Assembly (NCBI GenBank): GCA_964620445.1
Contig: CAZUHB010000031.1
Span: 12,184 to 76,183 of the forward strand
Direction: 5' to 3'
DNA: 64,000 nt
DNA from: CAZUHB01 sp964620445
GTDB lineage: Bacteria; Planctomycetota; B15-G4; CAYZWU01
Position 1 is the first letter of the stretch. Each line of letters opens with the position of its first letter. This document shows, piece by piece, positions 1-9,100 of the stretch. The notes beneath the pieces are model-generated. The model saw only the letters and a program-made list of their open reading frames with translations. It made no database searches and was not told the origin of the DNA. The translations under genes were made by a program, and so were the position numbers.

Positions 1-1296
1 GGCCCACAAGAAACGCGCCACGTCCTCTGGTGCGATCTGGCCATCGGCGCACATGAACCCGAGGTAGCGGCCGCGGGCGACCTTCAATCCGGAGATGATA
101 CCGTGGCCATAGCCCTGGTTCCGCGCCACGTCGACGCGCACCACTGGGAGCCCCTGGGCGATGAGGCTGTCGATCACGGCGCCCGTGTTGTCCGTCGATC
201 CGTTGTTCACGAGTACGAGCTCGCAGTCGACGCCTTGCTTCTGGAGAATGGTGGCCAGGGGAGGGATCGATTCGGAGAGCGATGCCTCCTCGTTGTAGCA
301 AGGCATGACGAGCGAGAAGGGCGACCGCGTCGGACGGGCCTCGTCCCAGGGATTGTCGGGCTGTTCCTTCTCGTACCACTCGAATGACCTGCGCAGGCCC
401 GTGTCGATATCGGTTGCCGCGTTCCACTGGAGAAGTTCTTTCGCCTTGTCCACCTTGGCCACGAGCTTGGGTGCCTCGGGCCCCTTGCGTGGGATCGCCC
501 CGAATTCGAGAAGGCTCTCGCGCTCGGCTCGGGTCTCGTCCGGGCCGGCGCAGGCGGCGGCGCGGAGAGCGAGTTCTCTCACGGTCAGGCCCCGGCCCGA
601 GCCGATGTTGATCACTTCGCGCGTGATGTGGGTGGCGAAGAGGGCCTTGACGAAGGCGTCCGCCGCATCCTCGACATAGACGAAGTCCCGAACCTGTTCA
701 CCGTCGGAAAGAGGAACTCGCTCGCCGACAGTGAGCGCGGTGACCAGCGACGGAACGAGACGGCCGGGACGTTCCCAGGGACCGAATAACCCGAAGGTGC
801 GCAGAAGAACCCAGTCGACATCGTCACGAAGAAAGAGGAGCTCGGCAGCTTTGAGTTTGGTAAAGCCGTAATTGTCGCGCGGGTGGCAGTGCGCGGTCTC
901 GTCGATGGCTTCCTCGTTCTCGCCATATTCGAACATCGAACCGGCAGCAACGAGGCGCTTCCCCTTCAACCCGGGTTGTTCGAGCAGGTTCGCCATGCCG
1001 GCCGCGTTCACGCGGATCATCTCGGCGATGGGAGGAGATCCCCAGACCCCGGACGCGGCGAGATGGATCACGCCGTCCGGTTCGAAGTCCTCGAAGACCT
1101 TTCCCAACGAACCGGGCGAGGCGATGTCCGCCTCGAGAAGCTCGAGACTGGGGTGATCTTCGAGCCGCGTATTCCGCATCGCCGATGAACCGGACCGCAC
1201 CATGACTCCAACCCGCCGAGCACCTCTCTCCACAAGGCGCTGCACCACATGGCGGCCCAAAAAACCACCTGCTCCCGTAACAAGAACTCTATCCAT
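1..1296 (-). CDS. NAD-dependent sugar epimerase fused to GT2 glycosyltransferase (C-terminus outside window)
   Basis: An open frame of 432 codons runs from the ATG at 1296 to the window edge without a stop, so the protein is truncated only by the window. Residues 1-310 look like an extended short-chain dehydrogenase/epimerase: Rossmann motif TGAGGFLG from residue 7, and the catalytic Tyr-x3-Lys pair as Y143/K147 (NYGFTK). Residues 327-432 start a family 2 glycosyltransferase: MPCYNEE at 331, NNGSTDNT near 364, and CADGQ near 417 at the expected metal/sugar site. Such proteins modify a nucleotide-sugar and transfer sugars during surface polysaccharide or glycolipid synthesis in the cytoplasm. 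The epimerase-GT2 fusion is less usual than two separate genes. The next gene upstream on the same strand is a GT4 glycosyltransferase 102 bp away, suggesting one glycan operon. Substrate cannot be read from the sequence. Confidence 0.85.
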   Translation of the reverse strand, partial: MDRVLVTGAGGFLGRHVVQRLVERGARRVGVMVRSGSSAMRNTRLEDHPSLELLEADIASPGSLGKVFEDFEPDGVIHLAASGVWGSPPIAEMIRVNAAGMANLLEQPGLKGKRLVAAGSMFEYGENEEAIDETAHCHPRDNYGFTKLKAAELLFLRDDVDWVLLRTFGLFGPWERPGRLVPSLVTALTVGERVPLSDGEQVRDFVYVEDAADAFVKALFATHITREVINIGSGRGLTVRELALRAAACAGPDETRAERESLLEFGAIPRKGPEAPKLVAKVDKAKELLQWNAATDIDTGLRRSFEWYEKEQPDNPWDEARPTRSPFSLVMPCYNEEASLSESIPPLATILQKQGVDCELVLVNNGSTDNTGAVIDSLIAQGLPVVRVDVARNQGYGHGIISGLKVARGRYLGFMCADGQIAPEDVARFLWA

Positions 1297-1311
1297 GTGT
1301 TAAGTGTACCG

Positions 1312-1396
1312 TGGAAGATTTGTTCCCGGAACAATTTCTGGAGGATTTGTTCCGGGAACAAATCCTCCAGAAATTGTTCCGGGAACAAATCTTCCA
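1312..1396. repeat. 85-bp perfect nested palindrome between glycosyltransferase genes
   Basis: Bases 1312-1353 are the exact reverse complement of 1355-1396, giving 42-bp arms around one central base. Within it the 16-base core ATTTGTTCC.GGAACAA-type palindrome occurs three times (about 1318-1336, 1344-1364, 1372-1390), so both small and one large hairpin can form. It fills almost all of the gap between the stop of the GT4 gene (1399) and the start of the epimerase gene (1296). A related element lies at 14584-14631. It has no U-tract typical of an intrinsic terminator. Possible roles are a REP-like element, an mRNA-stability hairpin within the operon, or a protein-binding site. Confidence 0.9.
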
Positions 1397-1398
1397 GG

Positions 1399-2556
1399 TC
1401 ACGCGATCAGGTTTTCGAAAGCGGTTCTGATCCGGGTCGGGGAAAATCGCTCTTGAACGCGGGCGCGGCCTGCGGCCCCCATGCGGGCGGCAAGGGCGGG
1501 ATTTCGGGCGAGCTCCAGAATCGAGCGGGCCATCGCCTCGTCATCGTCGGGACTCACGAGAAAGCCGGATTCGCCGTCGGCCACCACTTCGACAACACCG
1601 CCCACGGCTGTGGCCACGACCGGCCGCGATGCGGCCATGGCTTCGAGAAGCGAAATCCCCTGCGCCTCGGAAAAAGAGGTGAGCAAATGCAGATCGGCCG
1701 CGGCCGCGAAGGTTCTCCGGTCGTTCCGCCAACCGCCGAAACGCACGACGCCCTCGAGCCCCATGCGATTCGCCTCGGCCTCGACGCTCTGCCGCGCCGG
1801 CCCATCGCCGGCGATACAGAACCGCACCAAGCCGGGCGCCTCCCGCTCAACGCGGCGCGCGGCGCGCAACAGCATGGGAAGGTTTTTGACAAGCGCGATG
1901 CGGCAGATGATTCCCGCAAGAAACTGGTCCGGTCCGAATCCGAATTCGTCGCGTACCGCGGCGACCGCGCCCGGTTCGACATCCACGTCATCCAGATCGA
2001 CGACACCGGGGATGACGGTCACACGCTCGGCGGGGACGCCCCATACATTGATGACATGTTCTCGAAGAGGACCGGAGACCGCGGCGAGCGAGCTGTTCCA
2101 CCGCCACAGGATTTTCTCCTGCCAGAGAGCGAATCTCTCCAGAAAAGGAGAAGCCTCTCGCCGCCCCATGATCCCGTCCATGTAATCCATCACGACCGTA
2201 ACCAGCGCGCGCACACCGGCCAGCTTCGCCGCAATCCGGCCGTAGAGATTGGCATTCGAAACAGCCGTGACCACCAGACGGGGATCCTCGGCTTTCAAGA
2301 TCCGCGCGATGCGGACCGGCAGGGTTGGGTCTCCGCGGAAGAATCCTTCCACAACCTGGCAGCGGAAACCGAGGCTCGCAATCTCCTCCACGGTGGGGCC
2401 TTGGAAAAGAAAGACGAAGACCGGTTCGAACCGCTCCGGCGAAAGCGCACAGGCCGCGGCTCTCACATAGCTTGCAGCACCCCCGAGAGGCAGCTCCTCG
2501 CCGAAAAACCGCCCTCCGCCCACGACAAACAGGATCTTCGCTCGCTTCAGGGTCAT
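1399..2556 (-). CDS. Glycosyltransferase family 4 (GT-B fold)
   Basis: A 385-residue protein of normal length for family 4 glycosyltransferases. The N-terminal half has a Rossmann-like start (ILFVVGGGRFFGEE) with a glycine-rich loop. The C-terminal half carries the nucleotide-sugar-binding signature EAQGISLLEAMA (an E-x7-E pair) followed by PVVATAVGG. These enzymes move a sugar from a nucleotide donor to lipid or polysaccharide acceptors at the cytoplasmic membrane. It is followed on the same strand by the epimerase-GT2 gene, so both probably serve one cell-surface glycan pathway. An inverted repeat lies 20-37 bp upstream of the start and may control it. Acceptor and donor are unknown. Confidence 0.9.
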   Translation of the reverse strand: MTLKRAKILFVVGGGRFFGEELPLGGAASYVRAAACALSPERFEPVFVFLFQGPTVEEIASLGFRCQVVEGFFRGDPTLPVRIARILKAEDPRLVVTAVSNANLYGRIAAKLAGVRALVTVVMDYMDGIMGRREASPFLERFALWQEKILWRWNSSLAAVSGPLREHVINVWGVPAERVTVIPGVVDLDDVDVEPGAVAAVRDEFGFGPDQFLAGIICRIALVKNLPMLLRAARRVEREAPGLVRFCIAGDGPARQSVEAEANRMGLEGVVRFGGWRNDRRTFAAAADLHLLTSFSEAQGISLLEAMAASRPVVATAVGGVVEVVADGESGFLVSPDDDEAMARSILELARNPALAARMGAAGRARVQERFSPTRIRTAFENLIA

Positions 2557-2575
2557 TGGTACCCTCTCGGCCTGA

Positions 2576-2593
2576 TGTTACAATAATGTAACA
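2576..2593. promoter_or_regulatory. TGTTACA-N4-TGTAACA inverted repeat, putative operator
   Basis: Perfect 7-bp inverted repeats separated by four bases lie 20 bp upstream of the GT4 start codon, in the AT-rich gap between that gene and the divergent sigma-like gene at 2729. The size and symmetry fit a dimeric repressor site. No regulator is linked to it here. Confidence 0.4.
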
Positions 2594-2728
2594 AAGAAGC
2601 GATTATAACCGCCCGAGGGGGAAGCAAAATAGCCATAAAACCAATCCTAACCGGCTAATTGGCAAAGTTCCCCGGACACATTCGCTGCTTTATTGAAAAC
2701 GGCATCCCTTTTGCAAAAACCTTAGTCC

Positions 2729-3541
2729 ATGCAAGCCGAACCCAAAAAAACCATCCCCATGAAGCGTCCGACGCGCCCCTTCGAAAGTCGCACCTTCCAG
2801 GCTCTTTTTTTCAGAAAACCACGGCAAGGCACCAAAACCGCTCAGCTGCTGGCGCTCTGGGAAAAAGGAGAAAATTCCCTCGATCGAACGAGCTCCCTGC
2901 TGATGGAACGGTTCAGCCAGCGGAATGACCTGGAAGCCTATTCGGCCCTCTATCAGCTCAACTTCAAATACTTCCTCAATCTGATCAATCGAAAACTGAT
3001 CGGACTCCACAACCGGATCAATTCGAGCGATCTGCTCCAGGACGTGTTCCTCCTGATCTACCGCTATCCCAAAAACTTCCGCCGCGAAAACGACCGCTCC
3101 TTCGGCAAGTGGAGCTACTCGATCATCAACAACTCGATCAGGAACCGTCTCAAGAAACTCCGCACGAGAGAGGTCGACATCGATTTCGTGGGCGAGGCGC
3201 TCCCGGACAAGAACTACAGGGGCCCCCTGAACGACCTCGTCGTGGCAGAGGAGATCGATGAGCTGCGGAGGCTCTACTCCATCTACCTCATGCTCTACCT
3301 CAACGCCTACAGAAACTGTCTCAGCAGGAGGGAAATGACCGCCCTGCGTATGGTGGAAGTGGAAAAGCTCCCCTACAAGAAGGTGGCGCAGAAACTCAAC
3401 CTGAACTACAACAACCTGAAGATGATCATCTGCCGCGCGAGAAAGAAAATCTCGAAGGGAATCGACGCGATCATCGATCGGACAGCCGACCTCCGGCGCA
3501 CGGTCAGCCGCTTACCGATGAACCACGCTGCGGTGAATTGA
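2729..3541 (+). CDS. ECF-like sigma-70 family factor
   Basis: A 270-residue protein. Residues about 70-140 resemble sigma region 2: a basic helical stretch with SSDLLQDVFLLIYRYPKNF, then WSYSIINNSIRNRLKKL. Residues about 190-245 resemble region 4: CLSRREMTALRMVEVEKL followed by a helix-turn-helix (YKKVAQKLNLNYNNLKM) and the basic RARKKI. The N-terminal 55 residues are a basic extension. It would direct RNA polymerase to a special promoter set. It sits alone, divergent from the glycosyltransferases, with no recognisable anti-sigma gene beside it. A second ATG ten codons downstream (2759) is an alternative start. Family membership is inferred from pattern; it is a divergent member. Confidence 0.7.
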   Translation: MQAEPKKTIPMKRPTRPFESRTFQALFFRKPRQGTKTAQLLALWEKGENSLDRTSSLLMERFSQRNDLEAYSALYQLNFKYFLNLINRKLIGLHNRINSSDLLQDVFLLIYRYPKNFRRENDRSFGKWSYSIINNSIRNRLKKLRTREVDIDFVGEALPDKNYRGPLNDLVVAEEIDELRRLYSIYLMLYLNAYRNCLSRREMTALRMVEVEKLPYKKVAQKLNLNYNNLKMIICRARKKISKGIDAIIDRTADLRRTVSRLPMNHAAVN

Positions 3542-3844
3542 TCGGGACAGGGGCAACACGCCCCGAACCATCGGCAGACGCATTCCTCCCCGAATCCCAC
3601 GCCTCTTCCGAACTCCGGCGGTTTCCCACGTATCTCCAATATTCGTGAAAATCCTGCGCCCCGATTTTCAGATGATCGTTGGCTCTTTCGAGAAAGACGG
3701 GAACGGGGCGGCCACCATCCGAACGTTGCAATCCATTTCTACACAGCCAGTTAAAAAAACATTCCTCAAAATCGAAAAAATCGGGACAGCCAGCAAAACG
3801 GTGTTATTAATAATGCAAACCATTACTGATTGAGGTTCTTTAAT
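3542..3844. other. Intergenic region upstream of the PerR-type operon
   Basis: No supported gene. The last 100 bases are AT-rich and should hold the operon promoter. The octamer ACAGCCAG occurs twice (about 3738 and 3786) and a 10-bp AT palindrome lies at 3804-3813. A 62-codon reading frame at 3645 has no ribosome-binding site and no recognisable product. Confidence 0.4.
3804..3813. promoter_or_regulatory. TTATTAATAA palindrome, possible Per/Fur-box core
   Basis: A perfect 10-bp AT palindrome about 30 bp upstream of the PerR-type start codon. Known PerR and Fur boxes are AT-rich palindromes containing TTAT/ATAA half-sites, so autoregulation is plausible, but the match is short. Confidence 0.35.
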
Positions 3845-4261
3845 ATGGAAACCCAGAAACTTCAGAGAAACACGCGCCAGCGCCGGGTGATCCTCGAAGA
3901 GCTGCAAAAACTCTGCTCCCACCCCACGGCAGCAGAGCTGTACGAAATCGTAAAAAAACGCCTTCCGAAGATCAGCCTCGGCACGGTTTACCGAAACCTC
4001 GACTTTCTCGCAAAGCGAGGGCTCATCCGGAAGCTCGAGATCAGCGGCTCGGAGAAACGGTTCGATGGCACTGCCAAGCAACACTATCACGTGCGCTGCG
4101 TGATCTGCGGAAGGATCGACGACCTTCACGACTTGCCTTCCGAATTCAGCGACGATGGATATGCGAACCTGAACGGTTACGAGATCATCGGCCATCATCT
4201 CGAGTTCATCGGAATCTGCCCCGAGTGCGCGAAAAACGGCGAGAACAAACAACAGTCATGA
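3845..4261 (+). CDS. perR: Fur-family peroxide-sensing repressor, PerR type
   Basis: A 138-residue Fur-family DNA-binding repressor. The winged-helix part (residues 10-75) contains the recognition stretch ISLGTVYRNLDFL. The C-terminal dimerisation part has both CxxC pairs for structural zinc: C85/C88 and C125/C128. The sensing site matches PerR: H26, D74, H80 and H82 (RFDGTAKQHYH) and Asp at 93, where Fur proteins usually carry Glu; the Asp ligand is the known mark of peroxide-sensing PerR. The ATG at 3845 is preferred because TGAGG lies about 9 bp upstream; an in-frame TTG at 3830 would add five residues. It heads an operon with ferritin, peroxiredoxin and superoxide reductase, the classic PerR targets, so it probably represses its own operon until peroxide oxidises the iron site. 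Confidence 0.85.
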   Translation: METQKLQRNTRQRRVILEELQKLCSHPTAAELYEIVKKRLPKISLGTVYRNLDFLAKRGLIRKLEISGSEKRFDGTAKQHYHVRCVICGRIDDLHDLPSEFSDDGYANLNGYEIIGHHLEFIGICPECAKNGENKQQS

Positions 4262-4367
4262 AGTCACCGAATGACAGGATTGAAATCGACGGATCAAAAA
4301 GGAACAGCAGGCCAATCGACCAGCTCCATGCAAGTGACGGAGTTCTTTCGAAGGAGGATCGTGAAAA

Positions 4368-4883
4368 ATGATGAATCAGAAAATCCAGGACGCTTTCAAC
4401 GGACACATCAATGTGGAGTTCTACTCCTCTTACCTCTACCTCTCGATGTCAACCTACTTCGAGTCGCAGAATCTCAAGGGGATGGCACAGTGGATGCGCT
4501 TCCAGGCGCAAGAAGAGTTGATGCATGCCGTGAAGTTCATCGACTTCGTCAACGAGTCTGGAGGAAGGGTTCTGCTGGCCGAGGTCGGCAAGCCACAATC
4601 CAATTGGGAATCGCCCCTGAACGCTTTCGAAGATGCCCTCGCGCACGAGCGCATGGTCACCGGCAAGATCAACGAACTGGTCGACCTCGCCATTGCCGAA
4701 CGGGCCCACGCGGCGAACAATTTCCTCGAGTGGTTCGTGAACGAGCAGGTTGAAGAGGAGGCATCGGCGGACGAAATCGTGCAGAAACTCAAGCTCGTCG
4801 GCGACAATGGCGTGGCCATCTTCATGATCGACAACGAACTCGGCCAGCGCCCCGCGCCGGCACCGGCCACAGAGGCGCAATAG
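4368..4883 (+). CDS. ftnA: Bacterial non-haem ferritin
   Basis: A 171-residue four-helix-bundle ferritin of normal length. Ferroxidase-centre residues match the FtnA pattern: E17, E50, H53, E94 and E130, with the typical QEELMHA motif. It forms a 24-subunit cytoplasmic shell that oxidises Fe(II) and stores it as mineral, removing iron that would react with peroxide. A strong ribosome-binding site (GAAGGAGG) precedes the ATG. It is the second gene after the PerR-type regulator (106-bp gap) and before peroxiredoxin, so it is probably derepressed by peroxide. The C-terminus ends in an Ala/Pro-rich tail. Confidence 0.92.
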   Translation: MMNQKIQDAFNGHINVEFYSSYLYLSMSTYFESQNLKGMAQWMRFQAQEELMHAVKFIDFVNESGGRVLLAEVGKPQSNWESPLNAFEDALAHERMVTGKINELVDLAIAERAHAANNFLEWFVNEQVEEEASADEIVQKLKLVGDNGVAIFMIDNELGQRPAPAPATEAQ

Positions 4884-4959
4884 GAATCATGAGTAACTAT
4901 TCGTTTATTTTTTGAATCTATGAGGAACATTCATCAGCACAACTTGAAAGGAGTTGAAA

Positions 4960-5550
4960 ATGTCATCTCTCGTAACCAATGAAGCCCCCGATTTCACAGC
5001 CCAGGCAGTACTGCCCGACAATACTTTTGCCGACCTCAAGCTCTCCGACTATCGCGGAAAGTACGTGGTCCTCTTCTTCTACCCGCTCGACTTCACCTTT
5101 GTCTGCCCCTCGGAAATCATCGCCTTCGACAAGGCGCTGGCCGAGTTCAAGGAGAAGAATGCGGAAGTGATCGGTGTGTCCGTCGACTCGCACTTCACCC
5201 ACCTGGCGTGGAAGAACACCGCTGTCGACAAGGGCGGCATCGGCAACGTGCAGTACCCCCTCGTGGCCGACATCACCAAGGAAATCTGCCGCTCCTACGG
5301 CGTTCTCTTCAACGAGTCTGTCGCGCTCAGAGGTCTCTTCCTCATCGACAAGGAAGGCGTCGTGCGCCACAGCCTTGTCAACGACCTTCCCCTCGGACGC
5401 AACGTGAGCGAAACCCTGCGCGTTCTCGACGCCCTGCAGTACACCGAAAAACACGGCGAGGTCTGCCCCGCCAACTGGAAAGACGGCGAGGAGGCGATGA
5501 AGCCCACCGCCGACGGAGTGGCCGATTATCTGTCCAAGCATGCAAAGTAA
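4960..5550 (+). CDS. Typical 2-Cys peroxiredoxin (AhpC/TSA family)
   Basis: A 196-residue thiol peroxidase. The peroxidatic cysteine is C49 in DFTFVCPSEI and the resolving cysteine is C169 in GEVCPANW, with the conserved YPLDFTF loop and a distal Arg in the GLFLID region. It reduces hydrogen peroxide and organic peroxides in the cytoplasm using thioredoxin or AhpF-type reductants; no reductase gene is adjacent. The ATG at 4960 is chosen because AAAGGAG ends 6 bp before it; a TTG two codons upstream overlaps that site. It lies in the PerR-type stress operon between ferritin and superoxide reductase. Confidence 0.93.
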   Translation: MSSLVTNEAPDFTAQAVLPDNTFADLKLSDYRGKYVVLFFYPLDFTFVCPSEIIAFDKALAEFKEKNAEVIGVSVDSHFTHLAWKNTAVDKGGIGNVQYPLVADITKEICRSYGVLFNESVALRGLFLIDKEGVVRHSLVNDLPLGRNVSETLRVLDALQYTEKHGEVCPANWKDGEEAMKPTADGVADYLSKHAK

Positions 5551-5603
5551 CCGCGTGAAAGACGCAACCTCGGGATCCCCGAGACATTTAAAGGAATGAA
5601 AAA

Positions 5604-5990
5604 ATGGCGACTGAAAAATCACAAGTCTACAAATGCTCGATCTGCGGCGCCATGGTCGAGGTCAGCCAGAGCGGAGGCGGAACCCTGGTCTGCTGCGATC
5701 AGGAGATGGATCATCTCGTGGAGAACACCACCGACGCAGCCCAGGAGAAACACGTGCCTGTCGTGGAGCCAGTCGAAGGCGGCGGCTTCAAGGTGGGTGT
5801 CGGCTCCGTGGCCCATCCCATGGCGGACGATCACTGGATCACCTGGATCGAGGTGATCACCGCGAGCAGAACGTGCCGCGTCGACCTCAATCCGGGCGAC
5901 GCGCCCGAGGCCGTATTCCCGATCAAGGATGCGCCCCTGGCGGTTCGCGCCTACTGCAACCTGCACGGATTGTGGAAAGCCGAGCTTTGA
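5604..5990 (+). CDS. dfx: Desulfoferrodoxin / superoxide reductase, two-iron type
   Basis: A 128-residue two-domain enzyme that reduces superoxide to peroxide without making oxygen, typical of anaerobes and microaerophiles. The N-terminal desulforedoxin domain has the Fe(Cys)4 site C11, C14, C30, C31. The C-terminal catalytic domain has the Fe(His)4Cys site H50, H71, H77, C118 and H121, with the catalytic EKHVP (E48, K49). It ends the PerR-type operon and is followed by an intrinsic terminator at 6022. Peroxide made here can be removed by the peroxiredoxin just upstream, so the operon is a self-contained detoxification path. Confidence 0.94.
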   Translation: MATEKSQVYKCSICGAMVEVSQSGGGTLVCCDQEMDHLVENTTDAAQEKHVPVVEPVEGGGFKVGVGSVAHPMADDHWITWIEVITASRTCRVDLNPGDAPEAVFPIKDAPLAVRAYCNLHGLWKAEL

Positions 5991-6021
5991 TGACTTCATG
6001 ACACGAACTCTGTTCGTTGGG

Positions 6022-6055
6022 AGGAGCCGCGCCTTGCGCGGCTCCTTTCTTTTTT
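6022..6055 (+). terminator. Rho-independent terminator of the oxidative-stress operon
   Basis: A GC-rich 10-11 bp perfect stem (6022-6032 with 6036-6046) and a 3-base loop are followed by a run of T from 6046 to 6055, 32 bp after the superoxide reductase stop codon. Confidence 0.92.
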
Positions 6056-6152
6056 GGTTTCCCCCGAAATAGGATTTCCCGATGATGTGCGAAACGACCC
6101 GGGTCGGTCCGAATGGGCCATAACTCCTCTTTCGTTCACGAAGGGTGTTCTA

Positions 6153-9100
6153 ATGAAAACCGCGCGAGCCTGTTGGTTTCTGATCCTCTTTTTCATCGTT
6201 CCCCTGCTCCACGGGCAGGAGAATTTCGTCCCCGTCGCCTTCGACGACGGAGGGGTGCACGGTAAGCAGAATCATCTCCTGTCGGGAGACAGCTACACCT
6301 TTCCGGACCTGGGCGCTGATCTCGACGCGACCGTGGCCTTTGGCCAGGAGGTTCTCTTCGGGTACGACGGGCTCGTGCCTGGCGCTCGCTATCGCGCGCG
6401 CGTCGTGTTCGTCTCCGACGGACTCCGCGTGCAGAATCTCCTTGCCGGTGAGAAACTCCTCAAAGACCGGATCGAGTTGAAGGCCGGCGAGGCGATCATC
6501 GAAACGATCGATCTTCCGGCGGAGTCCTTTGCCAACGGCCGGCTCTTCGTGCGTTCGCAGAAGATCGAAGGCCCCAACGCGGTGGTTGCGTCGATCGAGA
6601 TCCTCTCGACAGACCCGACCTCTCTCGATCCCCTCCCCGAGCCGCCCGTTCCCGATTTCGTCTTGCCACGTCTCTCGCCGCGGCCTCGCTCCGTGAATGG
6701 CGTTGCGGCGCCCCATCTCTCTCTGAACGGTACGTGGCGCTTTCATCCCGACCCGCCCGCTGGTTTCTACAAGACCGAAGGCGCCGGTCCGGGCTGGGGC
6801 GACATCGAGGTTCCCGGCCAGTGGGTGCAGCAGGGATACGCCGTGGACAAGGCCAAGGCTGCCGCCTATGTGCGCTCCGTCGATCTCCCGGACGACTGGT
6901 CGGGCATGCGCATCAAGCTCCGCTGCGACGCGGTCTACAGCGATGCCATCGTCTACGTGAACGGCAAGGAGGCGGGCCGCCACCTCGGCGGATTCACTCC
7001 CTTCGAGATCGGCATCACCGACCTCGTTCGCCCGGGACGGAACACGTTCGCCATGGCGGTCAAGTCCCACTCCCTTGCCGACACGCTCGCCTCCGGAATC
7101 CAGTACGCGGCCCACGACCTTGGCGGCATTCCGCGAAAGCTCTATCTCATGGCCCTGCCCGAGATCAACGCGGCCCGTTTCCACGTGGAGACCCTGTTCG
7201 ACGACGCGTACGACGATGCCACGCTCAGGGTTCTGCTCGAGGTTGCCAACGAATCCTCGGGCGCCGAGGCCTGGTCAACCCCTGCCGGACCTCCCCATGT
7301 GATTCTCCAGCTCCTCGAAGATCCTCACGGACGGCCCGGCACGGGGAATCATTCCGTGGCCAAGGCCTATCAACTCAAGGTTCCACAACCCGGCGCGTCG
7401 CTGTTGAACAGGTTCGAAATGGCCGTTCGCTCTCCCAGGAAATGGCACAGTGAATCACCTGATCTCTACACGCTGGTCGCTCATCTGCGGATCGGAAACA
7501 GGACGATCGAGGAGGTGAAGGTCCGCTTCGGATTCAGGCAGGTCGAGGTGCGCGGCGACGAGCTCCTCGTGAACGGCAGGCCCGTGAAGCTCCGCGGCGT
7601 CTGCCGCCACGAGGTGAATCCCTTGCGCGGCCGGAGCCTCACGCGCGAGGACTGGCGGCGCGATGCCGAGCTCTTCAAGAAGGCCAACTGCAACTACATC
7701 CGCACCTCCCACTACCCGCCCGCCGAGGAGTTCATCGAGGCTTGCGATTCTCTCGGGCTTTTCGTGGAACAGGAAGCGCCCCTTTGCTGGGTGGGTCACG
7801 GTGCGAACAAGACATGGCAGAGCTGGGATCCCCATGACGACGCGTATTTCGCTTACATCCAGCAGTGCATACTCGAGATGATCGAGCGGGACAGGAGCCA
7901 TCCGTCGGTGATCATCTGGTCCCTCGCCAACGAATCAGCCTGGGGCCGCAACTGGAAGTGGGCCAACGCGAACGCGGCGGCGGCCGATCCCACGCGGCCG
8001 CGTTCCTTTCACGACCAGTGCTATGGCGGGTACAACAATCACGGCAGTGTCGAGATGCCCGTGGCCAACATGCACTATCCGGGCCCGGCCGGCGCGCGGA
8101 AGGCGGCCGACATCGAACGCCCCCTGCTCTTCGGCGAGTACAGCCACCTCAATGCCTACAACCGCCACGAGCTGGTCACCGATCCGGGCGTGCGCGACGC
8201 CTGGGGCCGCGGTTTCCGCGCCATGTGGGAGACCATGTGGAAGGAGAAAGGGATCCTGGGCGGCGCGATCTGGTCGGGAATCGACGATTCCTTCTTCCTG
8301 CCCGACCGGCTGCTCGTCGGCTACGGCACATGGGGTCCGATCGACGGGTGGCGACGTACGAAACCGGAGTACTGGCACGTGAAGAAGGCCTACTCGCCGA
8401 TCAGGGTTCTCCTCGAGGAGGCCACGGTCGAGGAAGGCATCCTGTATATTCCCGTGGAGAATCGGCACGACGTGACCAACCTGAAAGACCTGAAGATCGA
8501 CTGGTCGATGGGGGAGCGCTCGGGATCGTGCTCGGTCGACGTCCCGCCGCGGTCCACGGGACGGCTCGCGATCCCCGCGGCTGGCGGCGATCTGGCGCTT
8601 ACCTTCCGGAATCCCCGCGGACCGAAAGACGGCCGCACCGGATTCGTGGTCGACGAGTACCGCCTGAATTCGCGGCCGGATGAGGACAGCCCTGCAAATC
8701 CGCCGAGGCCCCAAAACCCCCGGTTGACGATCGATCGCGACGCGGGCAAGGTCACGATCGGCACATCGCGGGGAAAAACCGTGCTGATCACCGGACCCGA
8801 TCTCATGATCCTCCCCCTCGACAATCGGGGCGGTACGCAGATGACCGGCGCCAACAGGGAGTTCGCTCCCACCACGCAAACATGCAGCGACTGGAAGCTC
8901 GAGTCGATCGACATCGAGAGATCGGAAAAAAGAACCGTGATGCGTGTCGAGGGCGCCTATGCCGAGGCCGCCGGAGGCTACACGCTGACCGCCGGCAGCT
9001 CGGGCGAAATGGAGTTGACCTACTCCTTCACGTGCAAGCAGGCGATCAATCCCCGACAGATCGGCATGGTGTTCACGCTTCCGGCGGATTTCGACACGCT

